DNA of 64,000 nt from an uncultured Emergencia sp. (GTDB lineage: Bacteria > Bacillota > Clostridia > Peptostreptococcales > Anaerovoracaceae). The notes below the pieces were generated by a model. That model did not search any database and had not been told where the DNA came from. It worked only from the letters and a program-made list of their open reading frames with translations. A program made the position numbers and the translations under genes. The DNA is taken from positions 1 through 64,000 of the forward strand of contig CAJFTU010000014.1 of NCBI GenBank assembly GCA_904420065.1, given 5' to 3'. Shown piece after piece: positions 61,459 through 64,000 of the stretch (position 1 is the stretch's first letter; the number at the start of each line of letters is the position of its first letter).

Positions 61459-62259
61459 ATGAAGAAAATATTCATCAGTGCAGATATAGAAGGCGCTGCC
61501 GGCGTAACCAACTGGTGTGAGACCAGATACGGCGGTCAGGGATATGAAGCGGCCTGTCGGCAGATGACGTTGGAAACGGCTGCAGCCTGCAGAGCGGCTG
61601 TCGACGCAGGTTACGAGGTTGTCGTCAAAGACGGTCACGAGGATGCGATGAATATCGATGCAGGAATGCTGCCGAGAGGCGTTCGGCTGATCCGAGGCTG
61701 GGCTTCCAATCCCATGGCAATGATGAGCGGACTGGATAAATCCTTTGCGGGAGCAATCTATATCGGATATCATTCGGCGGCAGGGACCAATACAAGCCCG
61801 CTGAAGCATACGATTGAGGACTACCTGTTCAACTGGATAAAGGTCAACGGCGTTTTGATGTCGGAGTTTGGACTCAATTCCCTTTTGGCTGACGAGCTGA
61901 AGGTTCCGTCTCTGTTCTTATCTGGAGATAAGGGTATCTGTGAAGAGGCGGAAAAGATCTATCCGGGAATTGTGACGGTGGCCACAAAAGAAGGTGTGGG
62001 CAATTCCACCTGCAGCCTTCACCCGGAGGATGCGGTGGAACAGATAGAGGCCGGCGTGGCCCGGTCGCTGTCCGGAGCGATTTCGGTCAGACCTCTCGAG
62101 GAAAAATACACGATGGAGATCAACTTCAAGGATCATCAGAGAGCGAGAAACGCCTCCTGGTATCCGGGAGCGGAATCCGTCGATCCGTTTACTGTCAAGT
62201 ACACGGCGGCGGGTCCTTTTGAGCTGGCAGTGGCCAGAACCTTTATGTGCGGCGTATAG
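61459..62259 (+). CDS. M55 family D-aminopeptidase (DppA-like)
   Basis: A 266-residue zinc aminopeptidase related to Bacillus DppA. SADIEGAAGV, VKDGHEDAMN, IGYHSAAGT and the SEFGLNSLLADE segment carry the metal ligands and active-site residues. These enzymes form ring-shaped decamers and release D-Ala from D-Ala dipeptides. It begins 21 bp after the P1 peptidase stop. The pair suggests use of cell-wall-derived D-peptides. Confidence 0.92.
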   Translation: MKKIFISADIEGAAGVTNWCETRYGGQGYEAACRQMTLETAAACRAAVDAGYEVVVKDGHEDAMNIDAGMLPRGVRLIRGWASNPMAMMSGLDKSFAGAIYIGYHSAAGTNTSPLKHTIEDYLFNWIKVNGVLMSEFGLNSLLADELKVPSLFLSGDKGICEEAEKIYPGIVTVATKEGVGNSTCSLHPEDAVEQIEAGVARSLSGAISVRPLEEKYTMEINFKDHQRARNASWYPGAESVDPFTVKYTAAGPFELAVARTFMCGV

Positions 62260-62270
62260 TATTCAAAATA

Positions 62271-62306
62271 AAAGGCGGCGTATCCGATCGGGATACGCCG
62301 CCTTTT
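62271..62306. terminator. Bidirectional terminator between the M55 and birA genes
   Basis: A 15-bp perfect stem (62271-62285 with 62291-62305), loop GATCG, with A residues on the left and T residues on the right. Confidence 0.85.
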
Positions 62307-62340
62307 GTGTAAGCAAAACTATGCGGCGGAGATTTTCGTT

Positions 62341-63315
62341 TCATGGTTCCAGACGAACGGAGACTTCGCCGGTAGTCAGGGTCTCGATTTGTCTGGCCTT
62401 TCGCCCTTCCATGTATTCCACTACGAGGCCGCCGTTTTCGTCGATGTCGATGGCCCGGGCCCGAATAGACGTATCGTTAAGATTCGGGTGGATGAAGATG
62501 TCTTTGCCCAGGATAAAGCATCTGCTTCGGTATTCCCGCAGGAAAGTCCGGCTCTGCAGGTCAGACAGGATTGTCATCATTTCGTTGTAGATTTCGGCGG
62601 ATAGGCGTCCGCGGGAAAAGGAATTTCTGCGGGAAGAGAGACTGCCTGCGATTTCCCTGAGCTCCTCGGGAAAACTGCCGGGAAAGCAGTTTACGCCGAT
62701 GCCGATGACCAATGTGTCGATTTTTCCCGTTTCAAAGTTGCTCTGGGCTTCGGTCAGAATGCCGCAGACCTTTTTCCCATTGTGGAAAACGTCGTTGACC
62801 CATTTGATTTTCGGACGGATGCCTGCGACGGTCTCCACAGCGCGGCACACGGCGACCGCCGCCGCCATGGTCACGTACAGAGATTTATCCAGATCGAAAT
62901 CCGGCTTCAGGGAAACGGACATATAAAGTCCCGTTCCCGAAGGGGAAGCGAAAGTTCTGCCCAGACGGCCGCGGCCGGCGGTCTGCTTGTTGGCGATGAC
63001 CAAGACGGGTTTGTCCGACGGTCTCAGATCCTTTGCCACGTTGTTGGTAGAGTCGACAGAGTCAAAGATTTTTAGTTCACACGGATAACGAAGATTGCCG
63101 GCGATGGCGTCGTAAGAGAGCATGTTGCTTTTTGCTTTCAGTCTGTAGCCGACGCGGGAGCGGCTTTCGATCTGATAGCCTTCTTCGCGGAGCTGCTGCA
63201 TGGCTTTCCATACGGCGTTTCTCGATACGCCTAAGCTTTCTCCGATTTTCTGACCGGAAAGATAGATTCCGGTATTTTCACTCAATAGTTTCAGAAGTTC
63301 AGTTCTTGTAGACAA
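62341..63315 (-). CDS. birA: Bifunctional biotin ligase/biotin repressor BirA
   Basis: A 324-residue protein: N-terminal winged helix-turn-helix (ELLKLLSENTGIYLSGQKIGESLGVSRNAVWKAMQQLREEG), then the ligase domain with KQTAGRGRLGRTFASPSGTGLYMS, which binds biotinyl-AMP, and IKWVNDVF with the catalytic lysine region. A small C-terminal domain ends the protein. It should attach biotin to the carrier encoded at 13851 and may repress biotin genes. It is monocistronic. Confidence 0.93.
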   Translation of the reverse strand: MSTRTELLKLLSENTGIYLSGQKIGESLGVSRNAVWKAMQQLREEGYQIESRSRVGYRLKAKSNMLSYDAIAGNLRYPCELKIFDSVDSTNNVAKDLRPSDKPVLVIANKQTAGRGRLGRTFASPSGTGLYMSVSLKPDFDLDKSLYVTMAAAVAVCRAVETVAGIRPKIKWVNDVFHNGKKVCGILTEAQSNFETGKIDTLVIGIGVNCFPGSFPEELREIAGSLSSRRNSFSRGRLSAEIYNEMMTILSDLQSRTFLREYRSRCFILGKDIFIHPNLNDTSIRARAIDIDENGGLVVEYMEGRKARQIETLTTGEVSVRLEP

Positions 63316-63613
63316 GACGGCATCTCCTTTGTACCGGCTGTGCCGGGAATTGACGGCACTATTATATCACGATATTCTGTCGTTTGCTATATGTTATCGA
63401 TCGCGGCGCCACGGTATCGGCTTCTTGACGGATCTTTTGCCGGGCGGATGAGAAGGGATTTTTTGCTGTTGAGCGCGTTTTTTTTTACCCGGGACAGAAA
63501 ATTACCGCAAACGTGTCAGATTCCGCAAAAACCTTTATTTTTTCCAAGATGTATGCTAAAATAATGTGATTGTAGATAAATCGGTCATATTTAGGAGGAA
63601 AACAAAATCTATT

Positions 63614-64000
63614 ATGGACAATCATTTAGGATATTCCATTGGGATTATTGTAGTCTGTCTGGTTTTTTCGGCCTATTTTTCCGCTACGGAAACGGCTTTT
63701 ACTTCGCTTAACCGGATTCGTATGAAGAATATGGCCGGCGAGGGAAGCCAGAGAGCGAAAAAAGTACTGGAACTGGAGGAAAAATATGACAATCTGCTTT
63801 CGACCATACTGATCGGAAACAATCTGGTAAATATCGCCTGCAGCTCCGTTGCTACAGTGCTCTTTGTCCAGCTGACTGCAGAATACGGCGCTACGCTTTC
63901 CACCATCGTTACGACGATCGTGGTGCTGATCTTCGGAGAAATATCGCCTAAGAGTCTGGCTAAAGAACACCCGGAAGCCTTCGCGTCCTTTTCGGCGCCA
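63614..64000 (+). CDS. CNNM/DUF21 (hemolysin C-like) membrane protein, 3' end outside the window
   Basis: The first 129 residues of a DUF21 protein: a transmembrane helix with SATETAFTSLNRIRMK, the conserved acidic and small-residue motif, a second helix after TILIGNNLVNI, and TIVVLIFGEISPKSLAKEHPE. Full proteins add CBS and CorC/HlyC domains and are linked to magnesium or cobalt efflux. AGGAGG lies 15 bases before the ATG, rather far. The preceding 63316-63613 gap holds a TG-extended -10 (TAAAAT at 63557-63562), which is the only promoter candidate I see there. Confidence 0.9.
   Translation, partial: MDNHLGYSIGIIVVCLVFSAYFSATETAFTSLNRIRMKNMAGEGSQRAKKVLELEEKYDNLLSTILIGNNLVNIACSSVATVLFVQLTAEYGATLSTIVTTIVVLIFGEISPKSLAKEHPEAFASFSAP

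Noticed and set aside
60418-61809. Long minus-strand reading frame opposite the P1 and M55 peptidase genes
   Set aside because: It spans two well-supported plus-strand genes and shows no domain or start site of its own.
1-64000. tRNA, rRNA or prophage genes
   Set aside because: No stretch with tRNA-like T-loop signatures, rRNA motifs or phage structural genes was recognised by eye on either strand; a tRNAscan or Rfam search would be needed for certainty.

Overview
The window looks like chromosomal DNA from an anaerobic Bacillota of class Clostridia. The signs are strong Gram-positive ribosome binding sites, short operons with 4-30 bp gaps, GTP-type PEP carboxykinase, butyrate kinase, a SigI/RsgI pair, CotH-like and class B sortase genes, and many peptide and amino-acid degradation genes. 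I cannot name a genus. I see no rRNA, tRNA, CRISPR array, phage or insertion sequence.

Layout. 1-500: 3' end of a coiled-coil repeat protein. 550-4212: thiamine thiazole operon thiS-thiF-thiG-thiH-tenI behind a structured leader. 4196-4890: remnants of two broken genes. 4991-8172: a divergent ureohydrolase-like gene, a HAD phosphatase, and a MATE pump behind a compact leader RNA. 8420-16938: central carbon block with pckG, a degenerate AAA+ regulator, and an operon resembling a soluble three-part transcarboxylase plus an aminotransferase. 16980-20466: Lrp/AsnC regulator, a broken lipoprotein/aldo-keto reductase chimera and a RocB-like M20 peptidase. 20693-26102: SigI, RsgI-like anti-sigma factor, RsgI/PepSY lipoprotein, VTC-domain protein, DUF4956 membrane protein and CotH protein. 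26221-31959 (minus): a complete peptide ABC transporter. 32233-35653: endonuclease IV, butyrate kinase, an unusual intergenic array and a PD-(D/E)XK-like protein. 35670-43926: mixed housekeeping genes, a class B sortase and small conserved proteins. 44013-47387: a large surface LRR protein with an NPQTG-type anchor. 47470-49235: an NTF2-like protein, a second copy of the intergenic array and an EamA transporter. 49392-54018: cobalamin nucleotide-loop genes ending in a phosphatase/aldo-keto reductase fusion. 54130-62259: a sigma-54 activator with peptide and D-amino-acid genes, two of whose transcription units have near-consensus sigma-54 promoters. 62341-64000: BirA and the start of a CNNM/DUF21 membrane protein.

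How the parts fit. The transcarboxylase-like operon, pckG and BirA (biotinylation of the carrier) suggest oxaloacetate/pyruvate/acyl-CoA traffic linked to amino-acid fermentation. The dpp transporter, M20 and P1 peptidases, M55 D-aminopeptidase, aspartate racemase and serine hydrolase suggest uptake and breakdown of peptides containing D-residues, part of it under sigma-54 control.

The most striking unexplained structure is a pair of intergenic arrays (34441-34746 and 47893-48197). Each contains four 36-bp units with fixed ends, a variable T-rich centre and an identical 36-26-36-(109/110)-36-26-36 layout, arranged as two direct units followed by two inverted units. A different but similar-looking inverted-repeat array lies at 10480-10760.
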